Assembly (NCBI GenBank): GCA_963970005.1
Contig: CAXAMN010008535.1
Span: forward strand, 44,597 to 108,596
Direction: 5' to 3'
Length of the DNA stretch: 64,000 nucleotides
Source: Durusdinium trenchii
Taxonomy: Eukaryota; Sar; Dinophyceae; Suessiales; Symbiodiniaceae
The translations under genes were made by a program, and so were the position numbers. Within the stretch, counting starts at the first letter, position 1; each line of letters begins with the position of its first letter. Under the pieces are notes generated by a model. That model was not told the DNA's origin. It did not search any database and saw only the letters and a program-made list of their open reading frames with translations. Below, piece after piece: positions 19,361-31,350 of this stretch.

Positions 19361-22300
19361 ATGGTGGCCATGGCGGCCACGACCAGCGAGAAGGAGTCGC
19401 CCAAGGTGGTGGCCTTAACAGAGGAGGTGCACTCCCTTCGAGGCAGGTGAAGCTGGCGAAGCGCGAGGCAAAGCGAAGCTAGCTATTGCGCTCGGGAGAC
19501 AATTTTTTTGATAAGAACAGCATTGCTGGTATTGCACATCATATGATGCGTGGCCATTTTCGGGCCACCAATGAAGTTGTTCTTGGGAGGCAAACTGCGA
19601 GATGCTCAAATGCTTCAAGCAGAGCTGCAAGAGCAGCTAGTTCCAGTGGAGCGATTGAAGGCGCAGATCCGCAAGGCAGGCTCGGCTTGTTTGCAAAGGT
19701 GTGGGACAGAACATGACAAGCGAACTGCGGGTTTAGAGTTTAGATGACTCGACGTGAGCTTCCGATATCCATTCAAAATTTTCAGAATGACAGCTGCCTG
19801 ATTGTGTGATTGTATATGGGGCTTTCAACACAGTTGGGGGAGTGCTTGATCACAGTCTTCCTCTAGCCAATCCTGACTGCCCAGGAGAAGCAGATGCGTG
19901 CGCAAGCCGAACAGCAGATCGACGCTGGGCTGCAATGATGGAAGTACGGACAACGCGATCAAATCGTCCAGGGCTCCTGAGATATTTTATGTAAACCCGG
20001 CTTTTAACTCTTTTTTTACTATTCGTTTTTTTGGGGGTAGGCCGCCGCTAGTAGAGGTGAGATAGTAGTAGCTAGAGGTAGGTAGCTGGTAGCTAGTACC
20101 TACAAGTAAGCTGCTAGTATCTGGGCGCAGGATAGCTGACGCTTCTTATGATTTGTTTTCTAGATTTTTAGGGAAACTTGTAGAGTCAGCATGAGTCAGC
20201 CTGGAGCTGGAATGTTGAATGGAAGGCTGGAGGCTGCCAACATCAACAAATTTAATTCTGCAGCGTTTGCAAAAATCGTTGAAGCGTCAATTCTCCTATA
20301 CACCAACGCCCATTGTTTGGTCTTCCAAAGTGTTTCAGGAGACCATGGAGGGAGAGGCCAAGAAGCTGAACGATCAAATCGCAAAGCTCGTGAAGGACTT
20401 GGTGGCCCAGACACCCGGCAGAATCTGGCACTAGCAGTCCAGTAGGATGGTATGATATGCCAATGTTGGATGAGTGTGGATGCCAAGGAGCAACTGAGCC
20501 TAGAGAAAACAATAATAGAAAACATGTGGCATCCGTATAAGACTTGCTGATGACCTTGATTCTTGAGATGCTGGGGTTCTTTCCTGATCACACAGAAAAG
20601 TGGACCTGAGACTGGATGGGTAATTACGAAAGCCAGCCGATAGGCTAGGCTTGAGCTCTTAGAGCGAACGAAGTGAGTTAAGGGGGTGTGGGGGGGGGGA
20701 GGGTGCGAAAAGGCACGTATTTTGAGAGGGTGAACCCGGAGCTTGGTGGGGGAGAGTGCTCCAAAGCGAGAGTCAGAAAAGCAGTTAAAATGGGGTCTGG
20801 TGATGCGAGTGATACAATGGACGCCGAGTAGTGCATCATTAGCATCATGAAGGGGTCGCCGGAGTCTCCGTCATGCCTGCGTCTATCAACAACAAGCTGC
20901 TCACCAAGTACATGAGGAACGGCCAACCCCTGTGCGCCAGCTTCTAGACGGAGAGTTGCCCCAAGGATCCATGCGATGAGCAGCACAAGTGCGTCATCGT
21001 GTTGCAGAGCGGCCGGGCTTGCAGTGGCAATCATAGTGCGCAAGTGGAGACAATTTTTCTAGTCCTGAGCAGGGCATAGGGACTGTGTAGCTCTGATCAT
21101 ACCTAGAAGGACCAAACAACAATGAGTGAACGCTCTGGAGAGAACGATGTGAGTATGTGCAGTTGGGCGAGGTAGAGGCTTGGGGATAAGAGCGCCGCAA
21201 GAGGAGAAGCAAGAAAGCTGCAAGCGTTCAACGCTTCATGCTGTGCTCCGATCTTGATCTCAGTCGCAGTGATGCCAGCTCCACGAAACTACCAGCTTTC
21301 AACTATAGGTGCTCTGCTATTTTTTCCTCCCAGCCCTGCTCTCTATAGGGCTTCGCATTGATGCACGATATCCGAACACATTTCAACACAACCACAAAAC
21401 CCATTTCGGGCATCATTCTCCTGGTGTTCACTGACGCTTATTTTTGCACGGATTCTCAAATAGAACACCAACAAGGGACGCTCGAGAAGGCGCCGCACCA
21501 AGCAAATCAAGAATATTTAAGACATTCAACACTTCATGCTGTGCTCTGATCTTCATCTACGTCGCAGTGCTACCAGCTCCACGAAAACTACAGCCATTCA
21601 AGAATGAGTGCTCTCCCCTTTTCTTTCTCCCAGCCCTGCTCTTTATAGGGCTTCGCATTGCTGCACGATGCCTGAAACACATTTCAAAACAACAAGAAAC
21701 CACCTTTCGGGCATCCTTCTCCTGGTCTTCACTGACGCTTCTTTTTTCCCGGATTCTCAAATAGACCACCAAAAAGGGACGCTCCAGAGAGCACCGCGCC
21801 AGAAAAATCGAGAACACCTAAAACATTCAAGACTTCATGCTGTGCTCCGATCTTGATCTACTCCACGTTGACACAAGCTCCACGAAAGCTACAGGCATTC
21901 AACAATAAGTGCTCCGCTATTTTTTCCTCCCAGTCTTGCATTACCATATTGGTCTCTCGCTGGCTTTCGTCCTCTCCTTTCTCAGGTATGAATATGTTGT
22001 AATTCTGGATAACTCAAGAATTGTGCAGTGGCTTCGCGATGCTGATTCCAATTCCAAAGTATCATCAAGAAACACTAGGTGGAGACTGCATATGCAGGAT
22101 CTGAAAACATTGTGGCATGTTCCGGCCTTTGAGCAACAGGAAGGGAGAGACCATGAAGTTTGAAGATCGCTGTTTGGACCTGGAGAAGTATCTCGGCAAA
22201 ATTACACTCCCTGAAACAATCATGGACGTGGAAAACCACCTGTTTCTAGAGGAAAATGCTCATGGTGCCATTTTCCGTTGATTATTTCAAGGAGTGTAGA

Positions 22301-24988
22301 AACAGCGTTAGCTTGGCGCGAGTTCAGTGGGTGTTAAGAACAGTTGGTTGGTCAGAGCACGCTTCCATTCAACTCTTGGACATTGTTTGCTTGTTTCATT
22401 GGTTGTGTGAAATTCTCACTGGCAGCTTCACTGACACGGAATCCCGGTCCAACAAATAAGTATGTATTCATGATGACGGGCTAAATCAGCTGATTTCCTG
22501 CGGTAGGTGCCCTTCCCACACACTATCCCACTTGCCCTTTGTCCTGGGATCATGAACCTGTTAGATAAGATCTACCTAACCAAACAGACGGTTGACATTG
22601 ATGAAGGTAGTCCCAGGCACCACTGGTTCATGTCCCATCCTGTTGGGGCCGTGCAGACTCACCGGGTGTGACCAGGTGGGGTGACCAGACGGGATAGGTA
22701 TGGATAGGTACTTGATTCACCCTTCAGATGCCACCCATGCCACGGATGATGCTATTTGGATCCCATTTGGCAGGTTGTGCGCTCAGCTTGGGCAATCTGA
22801 GCGCGGAGCACAGGCCTCGCTCTTCCGAGCGCACGAGCGGGAACAACTCTCGAGGGCAGATGCTTTCACCAGTGGCTGGCCACAGTGGGTGGATCATGGA
22901 TCATTCAGCTTAACATGTCATCAGAATAGAGATGAAACTAACATGAAAGCTAAGACTAGCTTGTTGGACTTGTGCTTGCTTCCGTTCAGTGATGAGGGTG
23001 GAGATGCACGGGGTCGAAGATTCAGATCCAGGACCGGAATGACCCAGTTTCGACATCATTTTCCTTGTGTCAGTGTGACTTTGGGTTGGGAAGTTGGGGG
23101 ATTATGTGATAAAGAACATACTGGGACAGGAGTGCTTTAGTGGGTTTTGCTTCCCAACTCCAGACGTAGAGAAACTGAAGACAGGCAAAGCGAGTTCAAC
23201 TCTTCAATACCAAGGTGGCATTGCCAAGAATCGGGCAGAGGAAGAGAGGGATGATGCCAATGCGCGAGCACATAGCAAGGAGCAGCAACTGCGTGCTTTG
23301 AAGGCCGAATGGACAGTGCTGAGCAATCACGATGCAAAGATCCAAGAAGAACTGGTGGAAAAGAGAGTTATGGTGAACGCTCTCCAAAAGGAGCCTTGGC
23401 TATTGTTTGCCAGTTCTATCATGCAGTCTGTCAGCGTTGAGCACAGATACCTTCAATGTAAAGGTGTGTGTGTGTGTGTGTCAGTGTTCCGCACAGTGTA
23501 CAGATTTCATGGTCAACTGCGCTGCACTTTGCAAACCACATGGCAATACATTGCATTTCAGTATTCTACACCATCAAATACTTCACCAATCAAGGGTTGT
23601 ATAAGTTTCCCTAAAATCTAGGAGCCAAATCATTAGTGCGAGCGCTTCTTCAAGGAAGCTCCTCCCACCCTCAGGCTGGGGGGTAGCGTCTTAGTAGCTA
23701 GCAGCTTGTTTACTCCCTTACTTAGTCATAGGCGCCTACTTAGGAGCGTCCACTCCCTTACTTAATTAAGTAGGAGCCTTATTAGTTAATAGTAAGGGTG
23801 GACTTATTTAAAAAAAAACACAGACTTTTGTTGGGTGCTCTATGCTCTTCAGATTTGGCCGAACTGCTTGACCAGCGCTTGCTTTGGACATTCCTCAAGT
23901 TCAAGTGGCCAGCTATCCCCTCATAGCGAGAAAAGAATGTTTTGAACACCATGGACATGTGGAGAGCATGGACTCCGCATTGTTCCCAAGGAGAAGGCCT
24001 TGCTTCAAAAAGCTCACCGGGAACTGGAGGTCCAATGTGAGGCGAAACATGAGGCTCTACAGCAATCAAAGGCAGAGGTGCAAGCTTTGCGTGAGCGAAG
24101 TGACTGGAGCTGCAGAACAGACATCCACAATACTGCATTCACTTTGTTTCAAAGTTATAGTGATGAATTGTTAACCAAATGTCAGCAACACCAAATTACC
24201 ATACAATCTCTATATATATGTATATATATGAAGAATTATATATATACTGTATATATGATTATATGATATCCATTATCTCTACAATGTTTGTTTGCTGTCT
24301 TTTAACACTGACTGGTGCATTCAGGCGAGATGCTGGAAGCTGAAAGGCTGAATCTTGAGAAGTTGAAGGAGTGGGTAGAGGCCCGCCACATCCCTGAAGA
24401 TCCTCCCCAGACATCACTCGAGCTGTCCAAAGCTTTGGTGCCAATACCGCCTCCGCAACCTGCCGACCGAGCCATGAATGCGCGGCTCTTCCGAAGTGCA
24501 ACTCGGTTTCAATGTAGCCGCGAGCATCATATCGCGCAACCTGCCTGGAATAGAGGCATGGAGTAGGGTCGATGGCAAATGGCAGAAAATTGTTCGTGAT
24601 AGTTGAATATTGGGCCGGACCAACGCTGAATTATAGGTGCTTCCATGGTGGTCCGTCAACTTGTTGACAATATTTCTACCGAACCACTGTGGAAATGGGT
24701 TGAGTAAACTGCATTGTGACGACCTGAGTCTATGCAATGGCATAATGAAAGCAATTTGCTGTCTCAGACGATTACAGTATCAATTATCTCCGCGTGAGAG
24801 ATCAGTGTGGTCCCCTTGCATGTAGAACTCAGGCGATGGACGATCAAGAGCTCCCTGCTTTTCCCAACTATCTTCGTCGTGAAATGAGCTGCCTGAAGTC
24901 CCGGCGTGACTATCCCCGCTGTGCCCATGCGCGGCAGATGCGGGGACGGATCTTGGATGCTTCACATGGGCCGCTCTTCGCGGCTTGA
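19361..24988 (+). CDS. Multi-exon coiled-coil protein
   Basis: Exons inferred from frame and splice agreement: 19361-19442 (start MVAMAATTSEKESPK), 19590-19675, 19885-19923, 20339-20401, 22140-22257, about 23162-23392, 23991-24099, 24325 to about 24515, and 24833-24988 (ends HGPLFAA, TGA). The first two join in phase as SLRGKLRDAQMLQAELQEQL; 23991-24099 joins 24325 as LRERSEMLEAERLNLEKL. Most exons read as Glu/Lys/Gln-rich heptads (EGEAKKLNDQIAKLVKDL, EEERDDANARAHSKEQQLRA, KEWVEARHIPEDPP). The tail has a Pro-rich linker (VPIPPPQPADRA) and a basic end. Several introns start with GC (19443, 19676, 19924, 22258). It is probably a structural or scaffold protein, with no specific family recognised. 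An exon near 22780-22860 (RAHEREQLSRADA) may also belong. Introns hold a 300-bp tandem repeat and two foldback arms. Confidence 0.6.
20036..20176 (-). repeat. Foldback-family arm, reverse orientation
   Basis: It reads GGTAGGCCGCCGCTAGTAGA ... GTAGCTAGTACCTACAAGTA ... GGGCGCAGGATAGCTGACGC and ends CTAGATTTTTAGGGAAAC. This is the same order as the right arm of the foldback element at 48389-49004. No partner arm lies nearby. Confidence 0.7.
21190..21935 (+). repeat. ~300-bp tandem repeat, about 2.5 copies
   Basis: The landmark CTTCATGCTGTGCTC starts at 21234, 21532 and 21833, giving periods of 298 and 301 bases. Each unit contains CAGCTCCACGAAA, TTTCTCCCAGCCCTGCTCT, ATAGGGCTTCGCATTG, CGGGCAT and GGATTCTCAAATAGA. 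Units differ by roughly 10-15 per cent. The array lies in an intron of the coiled-coil gene. ORFs across it shift between units, so it is unlikely to encode protein. Confidence 0.85.
23464..23482 (+). repeat. (GT)n microsatellite
   Basis: A run of GTGTGTGTGTGTGTGTGT directly follows the large coiled-coil exon and lies in the next intron. Confidence 0.85.
23604..23805 (+). repeat. Foldback-family arm, diverged
   Basis: It starts GTTTCCCTAAAATCTAGGAG, then CCAAATCATTAGTGCGAGCG and CTTCTTCAAGGAAGCTCC, matching the outer end of the 48389-49004 element. The inner part diverges into CTTACTTAG and TTAATTAAG runs. It lies in an intron of the coiled-coil gene. Confidence 0.65.
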
Positions 24989-27480
24989 AGCTTGGTCTTC
25001 AACCAGTCAACTAGGAACTTGTCAGCAAAACCAGAGGCTTTGGTTGTTGTTATAATATGTTATAAGATGTTATAAGTATATACCCGGATCATCAAGACCT
25101 CTTGCAACTAGAAACGCTGGGTATTCAGAAACAGTTATGAAACTATTACATTGGGTTGACCCCTTGATTTGTGGTGTTTTGCGCTGATTTGATGTGAGAT
25201 GTTTTATGCTGATTTTGTTGTGCCAACCCCACAGCATACCCGTACTTTACCCGACACATTAACCCATACTCTTCGACCAATAATACTAGGTTATATACTA
25301 TTATATACTAGATAGTTCATTGGGCATATAGAGACCTTTGGGGAGGCTCAAGCAACCTAGAGTTTTTGCTGCATGAGTGGGTGGCATGGAGAGAAACGCA
25401 TCAGTCAACAACAACCTCTACTTTAAACATGTTGTTTTCGCCCAAAACATCGTTGTTTCTGTTCCCTGACCCCTCTTATAAAACGTGTATTGTTGCTCAA
25501 AGCATGAGATGTAGATTAAACTTACTAAAACTTTAGGACTCGAGACTTAATACTGCTTGCTGCAGCAAAACCAGCGCTGGTCTTACTGCTTATTATGTAG
25601 TAGGACCAATCCTGCAAATCCTGGTAGTTGATGGTGAGTATGGGAGTGACAAAATAGAACTGTTCTTTTGAAGCGTGAGTTTGTTTGCGAAAGACATCAA
25701 GTGGTCCTGAATGTTCCTCACAGAATGTATCCCACCTCCAAGAGCCTCGAAGACACTTTACAGCTGTGACACAAAGCAGATTTGTGGGCCCTTACCTGCA
25801 AAGCAGAAGGGAGACTCCAGGGAGACCTGAGAGTCAAGTTTGCATAAGTGTGCAAAGAACGTGCCAGGCAACGTGTGATCACTCCACCTTGTGTGACCAT
25901 GCTGATTGTATCAGGATCCCTAGGTCACTACAAAAGCCTCTCCTGTCCTCCTCAGGATTTGTGACCGAAGTCCGCGTGTCCTCGGCACATCACTCACATT
26001 TTCTGCTTGTGGCTTACAGAATTCGTGGTGCAAAGTAATGAGAACATTGGATACTTTTTAAGTCAACAAAGCAAAACATGAAATCGCTTCATCAAGACCA
26101 TGTGAGCTGAAATATGTATATATATATATTCAAAACATCGAAGGCGGGTGAAACTCCAGGCTGGATCATCTTAATTCAGCTTATCCAACATTGAGCCCAG
26201 ACCAAAAGTCATCACATACTCAAAATTCTAGATGTTTGAATCGCGAGAACCAGAAAGTGTGTGAATCGCATGTGAGCCAGAAATCAGACGGGTTGGAGGC
26301 CATCGCTAGTAGGTTGGCCATTGGACGGCAGCTCGGCCGAGCTCGGCGGAGCTGCGATGCTCTTGAAGGCCCACCATGGCCCACCGATCGACTTGGATCC
26401 CGAAGAGGATCCGACGGGGAGGACACGAAGATGGGGAAAGATCTTCGCGCCGCAGGACGGGACATGTCCAGAACTGCCTGGTGTGATTTTGGATGGGATG
26501 TTCAGACAGACCATGACAGACCTGCACTATAGGATGTCTATTGACAACAATTGGTAGCTTAGCAGTTTTATAAGTGTTGGAGTTTGTTGATCATGAGTCA
26601 GGTCAGAAATCTACTACCAAGGGCTTGTTACTAGATGTAACAAGACACAGCAATGACCATCAGCGAAGCGGACAGCAACACTGACATGCTGCTCATTGAC
26701 AGTTCCCACAGATCAGCTTCGGGTAGAGCTTGGTGTGTTCATGGTCTTGGAGGAAAGAGCTTCTGTTGCAGTTTGATTCTGTGTTTTGATGTGATTTTGA
26801 TTATTATTTATACAAAGTATGAGGTCCAGACAAAAGAAAACTAAGCGACACCTTCTTGCCCCGGTGAGGACGAATCGACCCGGACTTACAGATCAGCTGG
26901 TGCAGTAGCACCGGTGACACCTTCTCCTGACTGGAGCACTTTGAGTGGAGATGATGTTGGAGACTCAGACTTTATTATCCTTTCTGTTTTGATCGCGCAG
27001 TTAGATCGACAAAAGCTTGCGGATCAGACATCGTAGACCTTGATGGGCACTCAGCTTTTGAGACTTGTCCAATGAGGGATTGGTGCAACACGTGAGCCCC
27101 TGCAGGCGATGAGCAGCGAAGTACTCCGCGCTGCCAGAGCGGTTCGGCTCTTGGTCAATCAATATGTCACAAAACAACACGCCAAAGTGACTTGCGAGAT
27201 CCGAGGAATGGCACGAAGCGCTTCTTTTGCTGCAGGCAGGGGAGTGCTTTGGGCTGAAGCTATAATTATGCAGTGTCCACTGTCCACAGTGTTTTCAGTG
27301 GGGGAAGCGCCCTTGACACGCCTTCACACATGGCGGACGGGCAGATTCAACGAATGCAATTGTTTCGTTCTCACAGCCACACCCCAAGCATAATCTTTTT
27401 CGAGGCAAATGTCGGCCACACGAGTGCTCCAAAAGCTTTTTGACACTCTGTGAGTCAGTTCGCAGTCACGCAGTCTCGAC
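24989..27480. other. Mostly non-coding; weak exon-like stretches
   Basis: Weak candidates only: 25685-26038 (+), and 26340-26470 (+), which is open in several frames. At 27109-27160 (+) the frame reads MSSEVLRAARAVRLL before a possible GT donor and could be a 5' exon of the next gene. The short repeat GGTTGGAGGCCATCGCTAG occurs at 26290-26318 in reverse orientation. None has a recognised domain. Confidence 0.4.
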
Positions 27481-27494
27481 GAAGTCTCGACTCC

Positions 27495-29734
27495 ATGAAG
27501 TGCCGCCGTCCCGCTCCCATCCTCTTCACGGGGCTGTTGCTCCTGTGGCAAGCATGGGGCCTTGACCCAGAGAGCTTTGCCTGTGCCGGAGAGAAGCGAG
27601 AAGCTTGGCCAGTCTGCAACGGGACGGAAGCAGTGAGGCAATGAGATGGAAACCATAGGTTGGATTGAGGGGCCAAATTTTGTTCACGAACCAGTCCATC
27701 AATCCATCAAAATCTAGTGGCTAAAATATCTCAGGAACTGGTCTCAGCAGCTTCAACTGAAAATGTGAGATCTACAATCCAATGGATTGAAGCTCACTTC
27801 CCCACGCACACACTGGCTGAAGACGTCCTTTTGTGTAAGAACACTTATTGTAGTTTACCACCGATATAGCCTGTATAGATGACATATGATGACATTGTAA
27901 TGTGTGTCAATGACACAATTGACAACTCCAGATTCGATGTGTTGACTCCTTTCAAAATGAGAGCCATGTTGACCCTTCTTAGGAAGGCTGTGCCCGAGCT
28001 GAAACCGATGAAGCTCACGGCCGTCGAAGCCTGTTGTCCGCTGGGGTTGCCGGGGCTATGGCTGGAGTGGCCAGTCCAGCAGTGGCAGAGGAGCCCAAGA
28101 CAGAGTTCAAACGACTGAGGCGCTCGGCTCTATACAAAGCAGTCATGACCAACCGAATATATGGTCAACAGATTCAACAGCTTTCATGTATTGATGCTCC
28201 AACAGAGAAGTCTCACTGATGAACTTTTGTAGTGACACCGCAACAATCCGTCACACCGTGACACGCCAGGCAGATCCAATACATAGCCGCGCTGGGAGAC
28301 CCCGCCGCGAACTCTGGCACAGGCGCCGAAAAGTGGGGCTTGTGGAGACTGGATCCAGGTCCCCGAGGCGTCCGTCTCTTCAACTATGACAAGCTCAAGA
28401 GCAGGGGCGGCGTGGCCCCGGCCCAGTGGCAGCTTGGCTTTTTGGCCTGTGATTTGGTTTCAGAGAGAGACAGTTGAAGAGAGAGAGAGAGAAAGTAAAA
28501 AAGAAAACACTCACAAATTTAGTCTTCACGTGTCCATTTTGCCAAAAGGGTGCTCCATCCACAGAACGGATCCGAACAGCGATAAGGAAGAACATAAAAC
28601 GATCACCCTGCACATGGACAACCCAGCGTACGTGTTGCAGCCCAGGTTTGTTTGCCCCACATCAAAGGCAACGAGAAGTTTTGTGTTGCATTTGCTTGTT
28701 GTGCATAGAATCATAGAAATCGATGTTTTTACACGGCACGAAAACGATAATGCAACGTGACAACAAAACAAGAACGCAGCGAGGCTTAAAGCACCTTTCT
28801 GAGGTCAAAAGTTGTAAAAGGGAACGGGTGGTTTTGGCCACAACATCATTTGGTAAGTGCGGTGACTGGCATTTCCCAAGTTTGAAGCCATGGAGAATGC
28901 TCATCGCCGAGGAAATTCGATGACAATGACTGGTGGTTGGAGGAGCACGGATTGATAATGGAGAAACCAGAGTTTCCAATGCCTCCTGGAAAGTACTTGG
29001 TGACTGGTGATCGGAAAGTCACTACGACCTTGACAATCTCTGAGAAGGACCAGAATGGTGTTGCTGGCTTTGCAAGAGATGCAAATTCAAGGATGATTAT
29101 ATATGTGGAATTGAATGAAACTTGAGACCCCAACTAGCAATCAACCAGGTTGGTTGTGATTGTTCTGCTTTGTCTGGAGAGTTGTTTCTCTACCCACCAT
29201 TGTCTGTACATATCAAAATGCATTCCTCGCTTAGCCACTGGCTGCAAGTCCCATTCTGAGGGAAGAAGTGTTGTCTTGTAAAAGAACCCTTGACATCTTC
29301 CCAAGATTGACTCTGTTCGCAGGGCACCTACGAACTACAAACGCTTTAAGACTTTAAGAGTTCCCAGGATCATTTGTAACATACCTTCCAGTTGCTTACA
29401 TAGAATGGCCCAAGAAAGATGGTGATATTTGATATAAGGGGGGGCACTGGAAACATCCAACTGCGCCTCAAACATCCAACGATGAAGTCCACATGCAGCC
29501 TGCGAACTGGATCTTCAGGTTCAGAAGTGGTCTTTGGGAGACAACGCCAAGCTCTATGACGTGACCCACCTTCCTTGTCGCTCTGCGCGCTACACCCCCG
29601 AGGGCAGCGGAAGCTGCACACCCACCACGGAGCTGGAGGTGCAGTTCCCAGTGGCGCCAGGGGAGACAATGCCACCGCAGCCAGGTTGTAAGAAGCTGGA
29701 CTACGCGGTGCTCTTTATCCTGGGCGTGGCATGA
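27495..29734 (+). CDS. Plastid-targeted conserved algal protein of unknown function
   Basis: The best exons are 27983 or 27987-28141, 28274-28431, 28912-29059 and 29525-29734 (stop TGA). They join in phase as LYKA|IQYIAALGDP, QWQ|KFDDNDWWLEEHG and EKDQNG|KWSLGDNAKLYD. Upstream, 27495-27632 starts MKCRRPAPILFTGLLLLWQA, a good signal peptide, and 27751-27834 (STIQWIEAHFPTHTLAEDVL) may be the next exon, but these joins are less certain. The third exon contains GRRSLLSAGVAGAMAGVASP ending in AVA|EEP: a twin-arginine-like thylakoid transit segment with a signal-peptidase site. Signal peptide plus thylakoid segment fits import into the lumen of a complex plastid. The mature part (GLWRLDPGPRGVRL, EKPEFPMPPGKYLVTGDRKV, YDVTHLPCRSARYTP) resembles, from memory, uncharacterised proteins of diatoms and haptophytes. 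No catalytic motif is evident. The 28432 intron starts with GC. Confidence 0.75.
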
Positions 29735-30762
29735 GATTGATGTCAATGTAGAAGTTGGACCTGGGGAATAAGATTAATCCAAACAGTCTCTCATATATCT
29801 TACCAAATCGTTGTTCTACAAACGAATCATTGTGTTTCACAAATCCCTTCCAGGTCCTTGAGCGATTGCGATGTTTTGGGCTCTCTACACAAGTTGTGAG
29901 TGCCAGTTTTCGAGCAGAGCTCCCGAAAACCCCACCGGCGGCAACCCATTGACACAATACGGCTGTTTTGCTGGTATTTGCTTGGTCGTAAGTAGGAAGT
30001 ACATAGAAGTAAGTCGTAAAATAGATCCTATTTGTTTCCCTAGTATGGCCCCTGGTTCTCGATGCTGTTGATAACACACTGAGTGCTTTCGCATCAGAGG
30101 GTCCCGTTGCGAGGCGTGCTTTGAGGACTACGACTTCCCAGCAGAGGCGCTTGGAGCCCCAGCATCAATTCCATGAGGATGCATGTTGAGGGCTTGGCTT
30201 GGTGTTTCTGAAAGCAGCTTCAATAACCTTCTCCTATGTACATTCTTGCTCCATAAAGTGCACTGAGCCGGACAGAGCCGGTCTTGACTCTCAAGCACTA
30301 GCAAGTTTGTCCCTACAAACCTTCAAGAATTCAATTAGCACTCATCACTGATCACCCAAACAGGTGGGATGTCTCCTGTGTTTGTTGCTCGAGGTGCTTT
30401 ATGTTTACTTTCTTGGCGTATCCATCAAAATTTAAAGAGATTGAATTCGATTGATTCGGCAAGTGTTTCTGATCAAATATTTGGTCGTAGCAGGTGATTG
30501 GGGGTTCTTTGAAAAAACACAGAGTAAACTTAGGTAGCAAGACTGCCAACCAAACACATCTGAAGGATTTTCGACAACAATCATGCCCATAGGCCCATAG
30601 GCGATTTTTCATGAGAGGTCCAATTCTGTTTCTCTTACAGTATAACTTCTTCTGTCCTACTTGAATTTAATTTTGACATCAATCATCATTTGCATGACCT
30701 GCCAAAATGGACGACTGAGTAATCACCCAGTGGACATTGTTCTCCAAATGCCAGGGGTCCAG
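29735..30762. other. No gene seen
   Basis: ORFs are short, overlap on both strands and lack motifs. The region is moderately AT-rich. Confidence 0.5.
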
Positions 30763-31350
30763 GGACAGTTCCGCCATGCTGCTATGCTGGCTGTGCTGAG
30801 GAAATCTATAGGAGGCAGGGACGAGGTGCGCCGAGTGCGTCTCAGCATTGCTTTTTCGATTCCTTCCGTTCCTTCGGTTTGTTCAGTTCCTCAAGATCTC
30901 CACCCTTCCTCTTGGAACATGGTTGAACTGCAACAAGACAGAACCTGAGATGAAATCACTTGTGACCAAGAATGAAGGCTCCAGAAGCTTGAGGCTTTAG
31001 GGTGCCAGTGATAGCTACATGATGTTACAGTCTATATAGCTACAGTATCTTTAACGAGAATCCACATTTTCTATATAACTTGTTTGGCTTAGCAGCTTCT
31101 TGCCATGTTGGAAGCAGTCGAGTCTTCACGAGCAACTCCAGGGTTGTTCAGTGACGACAAACTGCCACGATGGCACTATGCCAGGATGCGCCACGCTCCT
31201 CCTCAGAACCTCCTCGTTGCCGCTGTGGAAAGAACTGCAAGAAGTCGGAGGTCACCAATGCTGGATGTACTCAATTGGATCTGCAGACTGGAGTTTTCGA
31301 GCACCTTAGAACCTTTTGCCCGTGCAGTGCTGCTCAGCCTTTCTGGTCAG
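30763..31350 (+). CDS. Two exons of an unknown gene
   Basis: Exon 30763-30834 is exactly 24 codons (GQFRHAAMLAVLRKSIGGRD...) between a CCAG acceptor and a GTGCGT donor. Exon 31096-31350 is exactly 85 codons between AGCAG and GTGAGAA. It reads MLEAVESSRATPGLFSDDKL, ARMRHAPPQNLLVAAVERTA and MLDVLNWICRLEFSSTLEPF. Both are phase 0 and could be adjacent. They may be the 5' part of the calpain gene that follows or a separate gene. No family is recognised. Confidence 0.4.
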
